From the NCBI RefSeq assembly GCF_900166655.1, contig NZ_FVZB01000007.1, positions 1,407,848 through 1,471,847 of the forward strand: a stretch of DNA of 64,000 nucleotides, written 5' to 3'. Made by a program: the position numbers and the translations under genes. The notes beneath the pieces were generated by a model that was not told the DNA's origin, searched no databases, and saw nothing but the letters and a program-made list of their open reading frames with translations. This document shows, piece after piece, positions 35,077-43,983 of the stretch. The DNA is from Halobacillus hunanensis. GTDB taxonomy: Bacteria > Bacillota > Bacilli > Bacillales > Halobacillaceae. Every line of letters begins with the position of its first letter. The first letter of the stretch is position 1.

Positions 35077-35406
35077 TTATGAATGATTTGCAGCATTTGT
35101 TAAGGAGGCGACTGTGATATTATGATGGCTGTTATGCCAAAGAACTGCCTTGTCATTAAATAACAACACCTGAGGAGATTCATGCTTTATGTTGTAATCT
35201 CTAGCGACCTTGTTGCTAAGCTCTTTATCTTCCTGTACATAAAGAATAAAACAGGGTATATCAGACTCTTTGTTATAAACTTCGTATTCTTCCTTCGCCG
35301 AAGCACTAATTGGACAAGTAAGGCTATGCTTTAATAGAAAAAATAACTCATTTTTCGTAATTAGCTCATGAAGTTCCTGCTCTGTTGTTAGATGCTTAAT
35401 AGTCAT
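35077..35406 (-). CDS. ytxJ: YtxJ, monothiol bacilliredoxin-like protein
   Basis: A 109-residue thioredoxin-fold protein with one active Cys in HSLTCPISASAKEEY. The family (bacillithiol system redox-active protein) is thought to act in de-bacillithiolation; other Cys are near IPCFILYV. The ATG at 35406 lies nine bases behind AAAGGAG; an ATG three codons upstream abuts the Shine-Dalgarno. A strong terminator lies between ytxH and this gene, so transcription here is mostly independent of ytxGH. Confidence 0.88.
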   Translation of the reverse strand: MTIKHLTTEQELHELITKNELFFLLKHSLTCPISASAKEEYEVYNKESDIPCFILYVQEDKELSNKVARDYNIKHESPQVLLFNDKAVLWHNSHHNITVASLTNAANHS

Positions 35407-35431
35407 AAAAGACATCTCCTTTATATAAGGT

Positions 35432-35459
35432 TAAAAAAGCAGGGGCCTCCGCCCCTGCT
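35432..35459 (-). terminator. Strong terminator between ytxH and ytxJ
   Basis: GC-rich arms GCAGGGGC (35439-35446) and GCCCCTGC (35451-35458), followed by TTTTTTAA on the - strand. Confidence 0.9.
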
Positions 35460-35469
35460 CAAATTGTAA

Positions 35470-35931
35470 TTATACGTTTGAAGAAGTTGTTGAATCTTGT
35501 TGTTTCTCAAGCTCCTGTGCTGCTTCCTCTATTGCTTCTGCAACTTCCTGGGCAGCTTTCTCAGCTTCCTCATCGTCATTATTTCTAGCGCTATTTACTT
35601 TGTCTTGAAGAGATTTTGTAGAATCTTTCACTTTTGAACCTAATTCCTGAGATTTTTCTGAGACTGTTTTTGAAAATTGTGAAGAAGATTCCACAGCGCG
35701 ATCTTTCCATTCGCCGCCTTTTTCATAGGCCACATCTTTCCACTCGCCAGCCCGTTCTCTCCAATCACTTGAACCTTCACTAATATTTGTACGCAACTCT
35801 TTACCTGATTTAGGGGCAAACAATAAAGCAACAACTGCACCTACTAGTCCCCCAATAAGTGATCCAAGTACAAAGTCTCTTCCATTCCCATTAGCCTTAT
35901 CATTTTGCTGGTTGTTTTGGTTACTCATCAT
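35470..35931 (-). CDS. ytxH: YtxH general stress protein
   Basis: A 153-residue protein. An N-terminal glycine-zipper membrane segment (~22-42, LGSLIGGLVGAVVALLFAPK) precedes a charged, mostly helical and disordered tail with repeated WKD/WRE motifs (SSDWRERAGEWKDVAYEKGG) and an acidic end. Its molecular role is unknown; the B. subtilis gene is in a stress-induced operon with ytxG and ytxJ. The ATG follows AGGAGGAATGCA. It lies 14 bases after ytxG. Confidence 0.88.
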   Translation of the reverse strand: MMSNQNNQQNDKANGNGRDFVLGSLIGGLVGAVVALLFAPKSGKELRTNISEGSSDWRERAGEWKDVAYEKGGEWKDRAVESSSQFSKTVSEKSQELGSKVKDSTKSLQDKVNSARNNDDEEAEKAAQEVAEAIEEAAQELEKQQDSTTSSNV

Positions 35932-35945
35932 TGCATTCCTCCTAA

Positions 35946-36362
35946 TTATTTTTTATCTTCAATTTTTGATTTCTTCCACAGATTAATGGCTACTTGTCCC
36001 CATTTCATCGCCTGAGCTGCTGAATCTGTGTTGTTATTCGCCGATGTCGTCAGACCTTTTGAAAAAGTTCTTAGAGACTGATTGAAATCCTGCACAGAAT
36101 CGCCGATTCCTTTAACCCCATCCACCAAAGTATTTAGCTTCTGAGATTTTTCACCCACATCTTCTGCCAATTTATTGGTTTTATTTAATAATGCGGTCGT
36201 TTCTAGCGTAATGCCTTCCATTTGTTTCTCAACGCCTTCTAATGTATCGGCTACATTGTTCATGGTTCGGCGTACGGCGATTAGTGTTCGAGCTACATAA
36301 ATGACCAGAACTGCAAATGCGATTGCTGCAATCAGTGCAGCAATATATAACATAATAATCAT
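35946..36362 (-). CDS. ytxG: YtxG, DUF948 membrane protein
   Basis: A 138-residue protein. One N-terminal membrane helix (MLYIAALIAAIAFAVLVIYV) is followed by a helical, heptad-like DUF948 region (NNVADTLEGVEKQMEGITLE). The function is unknown. The start is uncertain: 36362 (ATG) is chosen, but an ATG three codons later and a GTG five codons earlier are possible, the latter abutting AAGGAG. It is the first gene of the ytxGH unit and lies downstream of murC, as in B. subtilis. Confidence 0.83.
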   Translation of the reverse strand: MIIMLYIAALIAAIAFAVLVIYVARTLIAVRRTMNNVADTLEGVEKQMEGITLETTALLNKTNKLAEDVGEKSQKLNTLVDGVKGIGDSVQDFNQSLRTFSKGLTTSANNNTDSAAQAMKWGQVAINLWKKSKIEDKK

Positions 36363-36514
36363 TGCCCCTAAGCACACTCCTTCTTCGTATGTATTTACAT
36401 TTTAGTAATTACCCATTACAACAAATTTATAAACGTGTATTGCTGTTAATGGATATATTCTAGAAACATTTTGTAAAACCCTCTAAATTTGACGAAATTT
36501 TCATAAAATAATAA

Positions 36515-36546
36515 CGTGCGAACTATAATGCGATGTCCGCACGTCT
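36515..36546 (-). terminator. Weak hairpin after murC
   Basis: Arms CGTGCG and CGCACG (36515-36520 and 36538-36543), followed on the - strand by TTATTATTTT. It may partially separate murC from ytxGH. Confidence 0.5.
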
Positions 36547-36553
36547 ATATATT

Positions 36554-37849
36554 TTATACACTGCTTTCTTCATAAGCCTTTTGAAACTTCTGAATATCAC
36601 CTGCACCCATAAATAACAAAATTCCTTCCTCATATTGCGATAATTGATTTGTATCATCAAGATTAAGAACATGGGCTTCAGGTATAAGATTTTGCAAATG
36701 TTCGATGGTAAGTTTTCCACTGTTTTCTCTTGCAGATCCAAATATATCACATAAATATACAGCGTCAGCCAATTTTAAGCTCTCTGCAAATTCATTTAAA
36801 AATGTTTTGGTTCGAGTGTACGTATGAGGCTGAAAAATGGCTACAACCGATCTATCTGAATATTTCTTCCTCGCAGAATCAATTGTAGCTGTAATTTCAA
36901 TCGGGTGGTGGGCATAATCATCCACTAAAATTTGATCCTTCCATTCCTTTTCAGTAAATCTCCGTTTTACCCCAGAGAACGTAGACAACTTACTAATCTG
37001 TTCGGCTGTCATTCCTTCATAGTGACATATAGCTATGACACTCAGGGCATTTAAAACAGTATGTGTGCCAAATTGCGGAATGAAAAAGGATTCATAAAAC
37101 GTATTGCGTACAAACACATCAAAGGTCGTTCCCTGCTCGTCTTCATGAATGTTTTGAGCCTGGAAATCATTTGTATCTGCTAATCCGTAATACAACACAG
37201 GAACATTTGCCTGAATGTGCTGAAGATGTTCATCATCACCACACGCTATGATACCTTTTTTCACCTGCTTTGCCATTTGCTGAAAAGCCTGGAATACATC
37301 CTCAATGCTTGTGAAATAATCAGGATGGTCGAAATCAATATTGGTCATAATCGCGTAATCAGGTTCATACTCTAAGAAATGCCTGCGATATTCACATGCT
37401 TCAAAAGCAAAAAACTGACTTTCCTCATGACCTTTTCCAGTTCCGTCCCCAATCAAGTAAGAAGTGGGATAATTTTCAGAAAGGACATGAGCCAGCAGCC
37501 CTGTAGTCGAAGTTTTGCCATGGGCCCCCGTTACCGCAATACTAGTGTACCTCTGCAGCCAGTCACCCAGAAATTCATGATACCAATAAAAAGGTAGCCC
37601 CAGTTCTTTAGCTGCTCTAACTTCTTGATGATCGTCATTAAATGCATTCCCTGCAATAATGATTAGTCCTTCTTTTATATTATCTTTAGTAAAAGGAAGA
37701 ATAGGGATCTCTCTGTCTTCAAGAACTTCCTGTGTGAAAAATCTTTTTTCCACATCAGAGCCTTGAACATCTTTTCCGGAATCATGTAAAATCTGTGCCA
37801 GTGCACTCATTCCTGTTCCTTTAATACCAATAAAATGGTAAGTTGTCAT
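36554..37849 (-). CDS. murC: UDP-N-acetylmuramate--L-alanine ligase
   Basis: A 431-residue Mur ligase that adds L-alanine to UDP-MurNAc, the first peptide step of peptidoglycan synthesis. The UDP-binding N-terminus reads [18 protein letters not shown]. The ATP P-loop is in [18 protein letters not shown] (~107-124), with [10 protein letters not shown] and the C-terminal [10 protein letters not shown] typical of MurC. The ATG at 37849 is nine bases behind GGAGG; the TTG six bases earlier is too close. Length equals typical Bacillus MurC. Confidence 0.95.
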   Translation of the reverse strand: MTTYHFIGIKGTGMSALAQILHDSGKDVQGSDVEKRFFTQEVLEDREIPILPFTKDNIKEGLIIIAGNAFNDDHQEVRAAKELGLPFYWYHEFLGDWLQRYTSIAVTGAHGKTSTTGLLAHVLSENYPTSYLIGDGTGKGHEESQFFAFEACEYRRHFLEYEPDYAIMTNIDFDHPDYFTSIEDVFQAFQQMAKQVKKGIIACGDDEHLQHIQANVPVLYYGLADTNDFQAQNIHEDEQGTTFDVFVRNTFYESFFIPQFGTHTVLNALSVIAICHYEGMTAEQISKLSTFSGVKRRFTEKEWKDQILVDDYAHHPIEITATIDSARKKYSDRSVVAIFQPHTYTRTKTFLNEFAESLKLADAVYLCDIFGSARENSGKLTIEHLQNLIPEAHVLNLDDTNQLSQYEEGILLFMGAGDIQKFQKAYEESSV

Positions 37850-38003
37850 AAACAAGAACCTCCAAAATAAAGAAAATCACTATTGTATAGTGTATGTAAT
37901 TACAAGTTAGCTTGCGAATATTTTGCTCGCCTCATACTGGCTCCGCAAAAGAATACTCCTTATTCTATCACGTCAATTCCTTGTAAAAAAGCGTCTAACC
38001 TTA

Positions 38004-38034
38004 TGAAGCTTACTCCTTGAAAGAGCAAGCTTCA
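38004..38034 (-). terminator. Hairpin downstream of the nicotinate phosphoribosyltransferase gene
   Basis: Arms TGAAGCTTaCTC and GAGcAAGCTTCA. The T-rich stretch lies about 14 bases further on, so this may be a weak terminator. Confidence 0.45.
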
Positions 38035-38067
38035 GCAACGGCTTTCATATGAAACAGGCTTTACCCC

Positions 38068-39183
38068 TTATTCATTTCCAATAAAATCAACAAGTTCAAG
38101 GCGAGGATTAGGTTTATAACGTCTGCCTTCTTTCGCCTCTTGGCTGCCATTAACTTTAACGTTATCCCCTGTAAATCCGATTCCTATTTTCAAAAGGCTT
38201 CCGCCTACGCCGTACATATCTACAGGTACGTTTAATTCTTCAAACGAACGAATTCGATCTTCGGTAAATCCACCTGTAACAACAATTTTCACGTGTTCAA
38301 ACCCTTCTTGATCAAGAGCTTTACGTAGAGCGAAAACCAGCTCCGGATTAACCCCTCTAGGATCAAAGGTCCCCATCAAGTGCTGATTTCTCAGGAAATA
38401 TTTATCAACTAAATTTCGGGAGGTATCCAGCCTCACACTTACAAGGTCATCGCCAAATTCACGAGCAACTCGCAGGGAATCCGTAATGACATCATTATTA
38501 TAGTCTACTAGTGCCATAAGCTTGTCTTCAGGAAATTGACTTTGATAGGCTTTGCTGGCTGCAACAACGTCGCCTCTGAACATTTGGATCAAAGCATGGG
38601 GCATCGTGCCCATTCCTTCTTTCCCCCACCACTCATTCATAGCATGAGTAGCCTGGGCTGTGGAACCACCAATAAAGGCAGAATACCCATCTCCCGCCTG
38701 CTGTGTAAAATGGTCGTCTCTATCCCCCATGAAAATAACCGGTTTTTGCTTACCAGAGGTTCGACCAGCTTTTACCACGTTGTACACATTCGTAGCCACG
38801 GATGTGCGTCGTGCCAAGATCCCATCGAGAATACCTTCTAAAAAGCCAAAGTACTGGTAAGGACCTGTGATTGTCAAAACTGTTTCATAAGGGCTGATCT
38901 TATCGCCATCTTTTAAGGATCGTATTTCAAGCTCCTCAGGATGATCTGAAAACGTATGGATCAGAGCTATCGCTTCATCCGTTCCGCATAACACAGCGTT
39001 ATGCTCTTTTTGGAAAAATTGCATCGTTACCACGTTATCTGCTAAATGTTCTTCAATAATTTCTTTCGTTTTTAAAAAATATACAGCTGAAAACCATCCT
39101 TCAGCTACACGCTCATCAAATTTAAATGTTTTATTCGTCAAACGAGAAATCTCGCCATTTAATTTACTTTCAATTTCTTTCAT
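38068..39183 (-). CDS. Nicotinate phosphoribosyltransferase
   Basis: A 371-residue enzyme of the NAPRTase family, making nicotinate mononucleotide from nicotinate and PRPP for NAD salvage. Family features are KTFKFDERVAEGWFSAVYFL near the start, FMGDRDDHFTQQAGDGYSA in the middle and the phosphate-binding KIVVTGGFTEDRI followed by DMYGVGGSLL. Start 39183 (ATG) or 39186 follows AAGGAG. Upstream in-frame codons are rejected because a TTGTTA-N17-TATCAT promoter lies there. It is between murC and sftA, where B. subtilis does not usually have it. Confidence 0.88.
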   Translation of the reverse strand: MKEIESKLNGEISRLTNKTFKFDERVAEGWFSAVYFLKTKEIIEEHLADNVVTMQFFQKEHNAVLCGTDEAIALIHTFSDHPEELEIRSLKDGDKISPYETVLTITGPYQYFGFLEGILDGILARRTSVATNVYNVVKAGRTSGKQKPVIFMGDRDDHFTQQAGDGYSAFIGGSTAQATHAMNEWWGKEGMGTMPHALIQMFRGDVVAASKAYQSQFPEDKLMALVDYNNDVITDSLRVAREFGDDLVSVRLDTSRNLVDKYFLRNQHLMGTFDPRGVNPELVFALRKALDQEGFEHVKIVVTGGFTEDRIRSFEELNVPVDMYGVGGSLLKIGIGFTGDNVKVNGSQEAKEGRRYKPNPRLELVDFIGNE

Positions 39184-39291
39184 CATTTTACTCCTTAAAA
39201 AGTTAGGATCTGTTAAACCTTCATTCTTTGTATAATGATATAGAATTGATACATTTTTAACAAGAGCTTTCACAGTTTGGAACAGAGGATT

Positions 39292-41793
39292 TTAGGTCAT
39301 ATTCCCCATCACCTCGGTTACTTGCTGCTTATTTAAGAGAATATCCCTCGGCTTGCTGCCCTTTTGTTCGGAGATGATCCCATAATCCTCCATTTGATCA
39401 ATCAACCGGGCAGCACGGTTATATCCAACTTTAAAGCGCCGTTGCAGCAAGGAGGCACTTGCTCCATTGTGATCAATTACAAAATGTACAGCTTCTTCAA
39501 ACAAAGCATCTGTCTCCTCTTCGTTCGAAATCTGCTTGATCAGCTCTTCCTGCTCAAATAAGTAATTTGGCGGTGCTATTTTCTTCACATATCCGGTAAT
39601 CCGTTCAATTTCATCGTCTGAAACGAAGGCACCCTGGATCCGGACAGAACGCCCAGAACCATTTTCTATGAACAACATATCTCCTTTACCAAGCAGCTTT
39701 TCCGCCCCGCCTGTATCGATAATCGTTCTGGAATCTACTTGTGAAGAAACGCTGAAAGCAATTCGAGTCGGGATATTAGCTTTAATTAATCCCGTGATTA
39801 CATCTACAGATGGCCGCTGCGTTGCTACTAATAAGTGAATTCCGCATGCCCTGGCCTTTTGGGCAATTCTACAAATAGAGTCCTCCACATCCTGCGGTGA
39901 AACCATCATTAGATCAGCCAGTTCGTCTATGACAATAACGAGATAAGGCAGCTTCTCGGACCTTCTGCCCTGCTGGATCATCTTTTCATTATACCGCTCA
40001 ACATCCCTTGCCCCTTCAGCTACAAACTTTTCATAACGCTCTTCCATCTCTTTGACCGCCCATTTCAAAGCAGTCGTGGCTGCTTTTACATCTGTAATTA
40101 CCGGAGAAACGAGATGAGGAAGATTATTATATGGAGCAAGTTCTACCATTTTTGGATCAATCAAAAGGAACTTCACATCTTCATGGTGTGCCTTGTATAG
40201 CAGGCTGATTAAGATGGTATTTATGCACACACTCTTCCCTGAACCTGTGGCCCCTGCAATGAGTCCATGCGGCATTTTCTTCAGGTTTGTCACAACTGAG
40301 TCGCCACCAATATCCAAACCTAAGGCAACAGATAGAGGAGATGAGTCATTTCTAAATGCTTCGGATTCAAAAATCTTCTGTAAACCAACCATTTCTGCCT
40401 GTTGATTAGGCACCTCTATACCTACCGCCTGTTTCCCTGGTATAGGCGCTTCAATTCGGATGTCCCTGGCAGCCATACTCAGCTTGATATCATCTGCTAG
40501 ATTTGTAATCTTACTTACCTTTACACCTGGCTCAGGCTGAACTTCAAACCTAGTTACTGCTGGCCCTTTCATAGCATGTACTACCTTAGCCTTTACATGA
40601 AATTGACGCAAGGTTGTCTCCAGCAATTCCATCTGTTCATGGATCCACGTTTGATCATCCGAAGATTTCTTTACGGGATCATTTAACAAATGGAGCGGCG
40701 TGGAATATTCCAGTCTCGCACCTGCTTCAGGATGGTGCTCTTCTACATTATCACTGTCTTCTTCAACTGCGATAGGCTGCTCATCGTTTTCCATTAATAG
40801 AGTTTTTTTTTGCTGATCTCTGCTTCGTTTATCACGAGGTGTCATCACTACATTAAATGGCACACGTGAACCTTGCTTTGCAGAACGATCAGGCGCTTTT
40901 ACAGGTTTTGACTTGGGAAGAGATTCGACAGTCTCCTTTGACGAACTGGGCTCATTGTCTTGCTTTGTTATAGACTCACTGCTTGTAGTTGCTTTAGTTT
41001 CTTCACTTACATTGGTTGTAGTTTCCTCTTCTGTAGAAATGGTGTCCAGGGTGTTATTTATCGCCTTCTTTTCATTTGGCAACTCATTCATAGGTGATTC
41101 ATTTTTCTCAGTCTTGTCACTATATTGATCAGACTCCTGAATTGGCGGATCGCTTACTTCAGGTTTAGCCGCTTGCCTATGCAGCGATACAGGGCGTTTT
41201 TCACGCTTTTTACCTTCATCTATCTTTCCGCGCATTCTTTGACGAATTGCCTGCCACTGTGCTTCATCACTCCTGGCTTGCTCCATACTTAAAGATTGAG
41301 AGGAGTTGCTTGGCTCATGCTTTTTATATTCTGTCTCCATTTCATTACCTACCGGGTTTGCCCGGGGCTGGTACCCATAAATAGGTGAAGGAACATCACT
41401 CGGTGTAAATGGCTGGGAAGATGTTTCCGGCAGCTTAGGTTTAGGTTTGGGCTGCCTGGACTTTTCAGGTGATCTTCTGTACGTACCTTCTCTTTCTTTC
41501 TTAGCTTCCTTATTTTCCTTAGTAAAACTTTCGTAATTACTTTCTCGCTTTTTATCTTGCTCTCGCTTTTTTGAACGTGTTTTATAAGCTGGTTTCTCAT
41601 GATTACTTTGTTGTGAAGCATCAGGTATTACAGGGAAACGAAAGTTCCCTGATTTAGGGTATTTATAGGTCATTTTTGTGTTAGCATTTGACTCATGATG
41701 GTTTCTTTTTTGATCTTGTGATTTCGGTCTTTGTGTCCGTTCCTCATCAGAATCAAACAATCCCTTAAATTTATTCTTAAATTCGTTCCACAT
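39292..41793 (-). CDS. sftA: DNA translocase SftA (FtsK/SpoIIIE family)
   Basis: An 833-residue translocase without membrane helices, as in SftA rather than SpoIIIE. An N-terminal short region is followed by a ~320-residue low-complexity linker rich in Lys, Glu, Ser and Pro. The motor has Walker A AGATGSGKSVC (~513), Walker B LVIVIDELADLMM (~616) and RecA-like residues RPSVDVITG. The C-terminal winged-helix gamma domain (RRFKVGYNRAARLIDQMEDY) recognises SRS sequences by family knowledge. SftA clears DNA from the closing septum. ATG at 41793 follows AGAGAGTG. Confidence 0.94.
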   Translation of the reverse strand: MWNEFKNKFKGLFDSDEERTQRPKSQDQKRNHHESNANTKMTYKYPKSGNFRFPVIPDASQQSNHEKPAYKTRSKKREQDKKRESNYESFTKENKEAKKEREGTYRRSPEKSRQPKPKPKLPETSSQPFTPSDVPSPIYGYQPRANPVGNEMETEYKKHEPSNSSQSLSMEQARSDEAQWQAIRQRMRGKIDEGKKREKRPVSLHRQAAKPEVSDPPIQESDQYSDKTEKNESPMNELPNEKKAINNTLDTISTEEETTTNVSEETKATTSSESITKQDNEPSSSKETVESLPKSKPVKAPDRSAKQGSRVPFNVVMTPRDKRSRDQQKKTLLMENDEQPIAVEEDSDNVEEHHPEAGARLEYSTPLHLLNDPVKKSSDDQTWIHEQMELLETTLRQFHVKAKVVHAMKGPAVTRFEVQPEPGVKVSKITNLADDIKLSMAARDIRIEAPIPGKQAVGIEVPNQQAEMVGLQKIFESEAFRNDSSPLSVALGLDIGGDSVVTNLKKMPHGLIAGATGSGKSVCINTILISLLYKAHHEDVKFLLIDPKMVELAPYNNLPHLVSPVITDVKAATTALKWAVKEMEERYEKFVAEGARDVERYNEKMIQQGRRSEKLPYLVIVIDELADLMMVSPQDVEDSICRIAQKARACGIHLLVATQRPSVDVITGLIKANIPTRIAFSVSSQVDSRTIIDTGGAEKLLGKGDMLFIENGSGRSVRIQGAFVSDDEIERITGYVKKIAPPNYLFEQEELIKQISNEEETDALFEEAVHFVIDHNGASASLLQRRFKVGYNRAARLIDQMEDYGIISEQKGSKPRDILLNKQQVTEVMGNMT

Positions 41794-41899
41794 ATTTATC
41801 ACACTCTCTTTATGTACATAATGGATAGAGGGTATATTCATTCTAACAGGTTTTAGACCGATTTTGGTTTACAATATGTTTAAAATATGAACCAATTGC

Positions 41900-41943
41900 A
41901 GAAAAAGAAGCAAAGGGCTTAGTTCATAAGTTCCCTTTGCTTC
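41900..41943 (-). terminator. Terminator of ytpQR
   Basis: Arms GAAGCAAAGGG (41907-41917) and CCCTTTGCTTC (41933-41943), then TTTTTCTG on the - strand. Confidence 0.85.
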
Positions 41944-41953
41944 CAAATTTATC

Positions 41954-42559
41954 TTAAAATTCAAATGGTTGTCCGGTCTCATAGTCTTCCTCTAATACTA
42001 AGATGCCTTTTTCCTGCGGTGCATTTTCGAGTTCCAGTTCTCTTGCTGAGCAAATCATTCCGCTAGAGGGTACTCCACGCAATGCAGCATCTTTAATTTT
42101 CATACCGCCAGGCATTACTGCCCCAACTTTTGCAACGACGACGTTCTGACCTTGTTCAATATTAGGAGCTCCACATACAATTTGCAAGGTTTCACTGCCT
42201 ACATCGACCTGGCAGACACTAAGTTTGTCTGCGTTCTCATGAGGGCCTTTCTCTACCACATAACCAACTACAAACTTTGGTGACAAATCAAAATCAAGCG
42301 AATCATCTAACTGCTCCTGTTTAAACAATGTTCGCAATTGATCAAGAAGCTCTTCTGTCAGTCGCAGCTTCCCTTCCCCTTTTATAGACAAATGATTAGA
42401 AGCATTAAAGATATTGTAACCAAGGAGAGATCCATCCTGGTTATTCGTAATCTTTACAATATCACCATGAGTCTTTGAACGAGTCGTCAAGCGGTCCCCA
42501 TCTTTAACTGGAACGAGCAAAACGTCCCCTATTCCTTTCGGGTTATAAAACACATCCAT
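41954..42559 (-). CDS. ytpR: YtpR, tRNA-binding OB-fold protein
   Basis: A 201-residue protein. An N-terminal DUF4479-like part (~1-85) precedes a tRNA-binding EMAP/Trbp111-type OB domain (~90-200, VEKGPHENADKLSVCQVDVG; LQIVCGAPNIEQGQ). This is the domain also found on PheT and MetG. Its physiological role in Bacillus is unknown. The ATG follows the ytpQ stop directly, so translation is coupled. Confidence 0.9.
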   Translation of the reverse strand: MDVFYNPKGIGDVLLVPVKDGDRLTTRSKTHGDIVKITNNQDGSLLGYNIFNASNHLSIKGEGKLRLTEELLDQLRTLFKQEQLDDSLDFDLSPKFVVGYVVEKGPHENADKLSVCQVDVGSETLQIVCGAPNIEQGQNVVVAKVGAVMPGGMKIKDAALRGVPSSGMICSARELELENAPQEKGILVLEEDYETGQPFEF

Positions 42560-43381
42560 TCATTCATCGCCCTTTCTATTTTGCTTAGGTCTTTTTTGAG
42601 CAAGTATAAAAATTGGTTCAAGTTGTTTATCTTCGTACAAGAATGATAATGAAGTTACAGGAACAAGTCCTTCCGCGAAAAACTTCATCGCCATTTGAGC
42701 CAGAATATCATAGCCCTCCGGATTCTTAATGTCTGCAAAAATAATGACATCCTGATGAGGAATACTAATCGCTAGTTCGCCCTCAAATTCAACTTTTAAC
42801 TTCTCTAGAAGAACTTCATTTAATATTCTGCTCGCATCGTATCCATCCTGTGCTGATTGAAAGTAAAAGTCGTTACCGTATACTGTATCTTTTTTCAAGT
42901 CAACAGACAGGGAGCGAACATTAAAGCTGGCAATTTCTTTCATGCGTTCTTCTGTCCAATGCTCTCTCTCCAACATATCTTTATCAATAAGTTGATAGGA
43001 TTTACCGAGATCCAATGCATAATATATCCTTGTTTCAGCTGTATGTTCATCTACCACTAATTTCTTGCCGGTCTCTGTCTCGGTTGGAAAAGAAGCCGCA
43101 CGTATAACAGGATAAATATGCTGTTCCTTTCCCGAAAGTTCATGGGTTTCATTCATGACTCTTAATGCCTCTTGAACATGAACCTCTAGTTCATCAACAG
43201 CTTGTTCACCACGATTTTCGTATTTTGAAACCACATTGGGAAGGGTGATTGTAATTCCTTTTCCTGAATCTTTCCATTCTACTCTGAACGTATCTTTATC
43301 ACGATTGTACACCGTTTTCCATTCGTCACGCTGCAATCGTTCTTGGAGAATATTCTTCATCTTAATACTGGTCATTTTCAT
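42560..43381 (-). CDS. ytpQ: YtpQ, DUF1444 family protein
   Basis: A 273-residue soluble protein of the DUF1444 family, conserved in bacilli, with no known activity. Recognisable stretches are YNRDKDTFRVEWKDSGKGIT near the start and FYFQSAQDGYDASRILN later. The ATG follows GAAGGAGG. Its stop abuts the ytpR start. A repeat element separates it from the thioredoxin gene ytpP upstream, so ytpQR are probably not in the same transcript as ytpP. Confidence 0.88.
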   Translation of the reverse strand: MKMTSIKMKNILQERLQRDEWKTVYNRDKDTFRVEWKDSGKGITITLPNVVSKYENRGEQAVDELEVHVQEALRVMNETHELSGKEQHIYPVIRAASFPTETETGKKLVVDEHTAETRIYYALDLGKSYQLIDKDMLEREHWTEERMKEIASFNVRSLSVDLKKDTVYGNDFYFQSAQDGYDASRILNEVLLEKLKVEFEGELAISIPHQDVIIFADIKNPEGYDILAQMAMKFFAEGLVPVTSLSFLYEDKQLEPIFILAQKRPKQNRKGDE

Positions 43382-43474
43382 ATTCTCTTCCTCCTTCTAT
43401 AATGGAAGAATGATTCCGCAATCCATTTTAGCATATACGATGCAGCTAATACACTCAGGTGCTGCCAAAAAAGA

Positions 43475-43634
43475 AGAGGCTGGGACATAACTACACTTCT
43501 TAAGTGAGAAGGCGAACAATGTGCTGCTTTAGCGGAGAAAATATACGGAGACTCCTGCGGGAGGAAAGGCCTAGGTGAGCCGCCGCAGTGCGCTAGCACG
43601 AGGAGGCTCAACAGCCGCCTTTGTCCCAGCCTCT
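43475..43634. repeat. Intergenic repeat bounded by AGAGGCTGGGACA inverted ends
   Basis: A 160-base element between ytpP and ytpQ. The left end AGAGGCTGGGACA (43475-43487) is the exact complement of the right end TGTCCCAGCCTCT (43622-43634). The interior holds ACTCCTGCGGGAG and a CCGCAG-rich palindromic block typical of a dispersed Bacillaceae intergenic repeat. A 77-codon open frame across it is an artefact. It is related to the element at 14348-14498. Confidence 0.85.
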
Positions 43635-43950
43635 ACGATTTGATATTGGAAATAAATGATTCGATTTCCTCCTGTGTTTTCCGATCCTTGCTGACAAAGC
43701 GGCCTACCTCTTCTCCCTTTTGAAAAGCTACAAAGCTTGGAATCCCAAAGACATCATGCTCACCACAAACATGAATGAACTGGTCACGGTCAACGTAGAC
43801 AAACGTCCACTCTTTGAAACGTTCTTCAATATCTGGAAGAACAGGCTCAATTACACGACAGTCCGGACACCAGTCAGCAGAAAATAACAAAATAGTTTGA
43901 TTCTCGTTTATTAGTTCTTTTAACTGACCATCTGATTCTAAAGTAATCAT
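43633..43950 (-). CDS. ytpP: YtpP, thioredoxin-like protein
   Basis: A 105-residue thioredoxin fold. The active site is WCPDC in FSADWCPDCRVIEP (~27-40), with the cis-Pro region in GIPSFVAFQKGEEV. It probably works as a small cytoplasmic disulfide reductase; the CPDC motif is unlike the CGPC of TrxA. The ATG follows TTGGAGGTG. The gene ends at the repeat element, with its stop inside the right terminal inverted repeat. Confidence 0.9.
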   Translation of the reverse strand: MITLESDGQLKELINENQTILLFSADWCPDCRVIEPVLPDIEERFKEWTFVYVDRDQFIHVCGEHDVFGIPSFVAFQKGEEVGRFVSKDRKTQEEIESFISNIKS

Positions 43951-43983
43951 TCTTACACCTCCAACGCTTATTTTAGCACACGC

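Noticed and set aside
43378..43611. 77-codon open frame on the - strand
   Set aside because: It runs across the GAGGCTGGGACA intergenic repeat and has no Shine-Dalgarno; composition follows the repeat.
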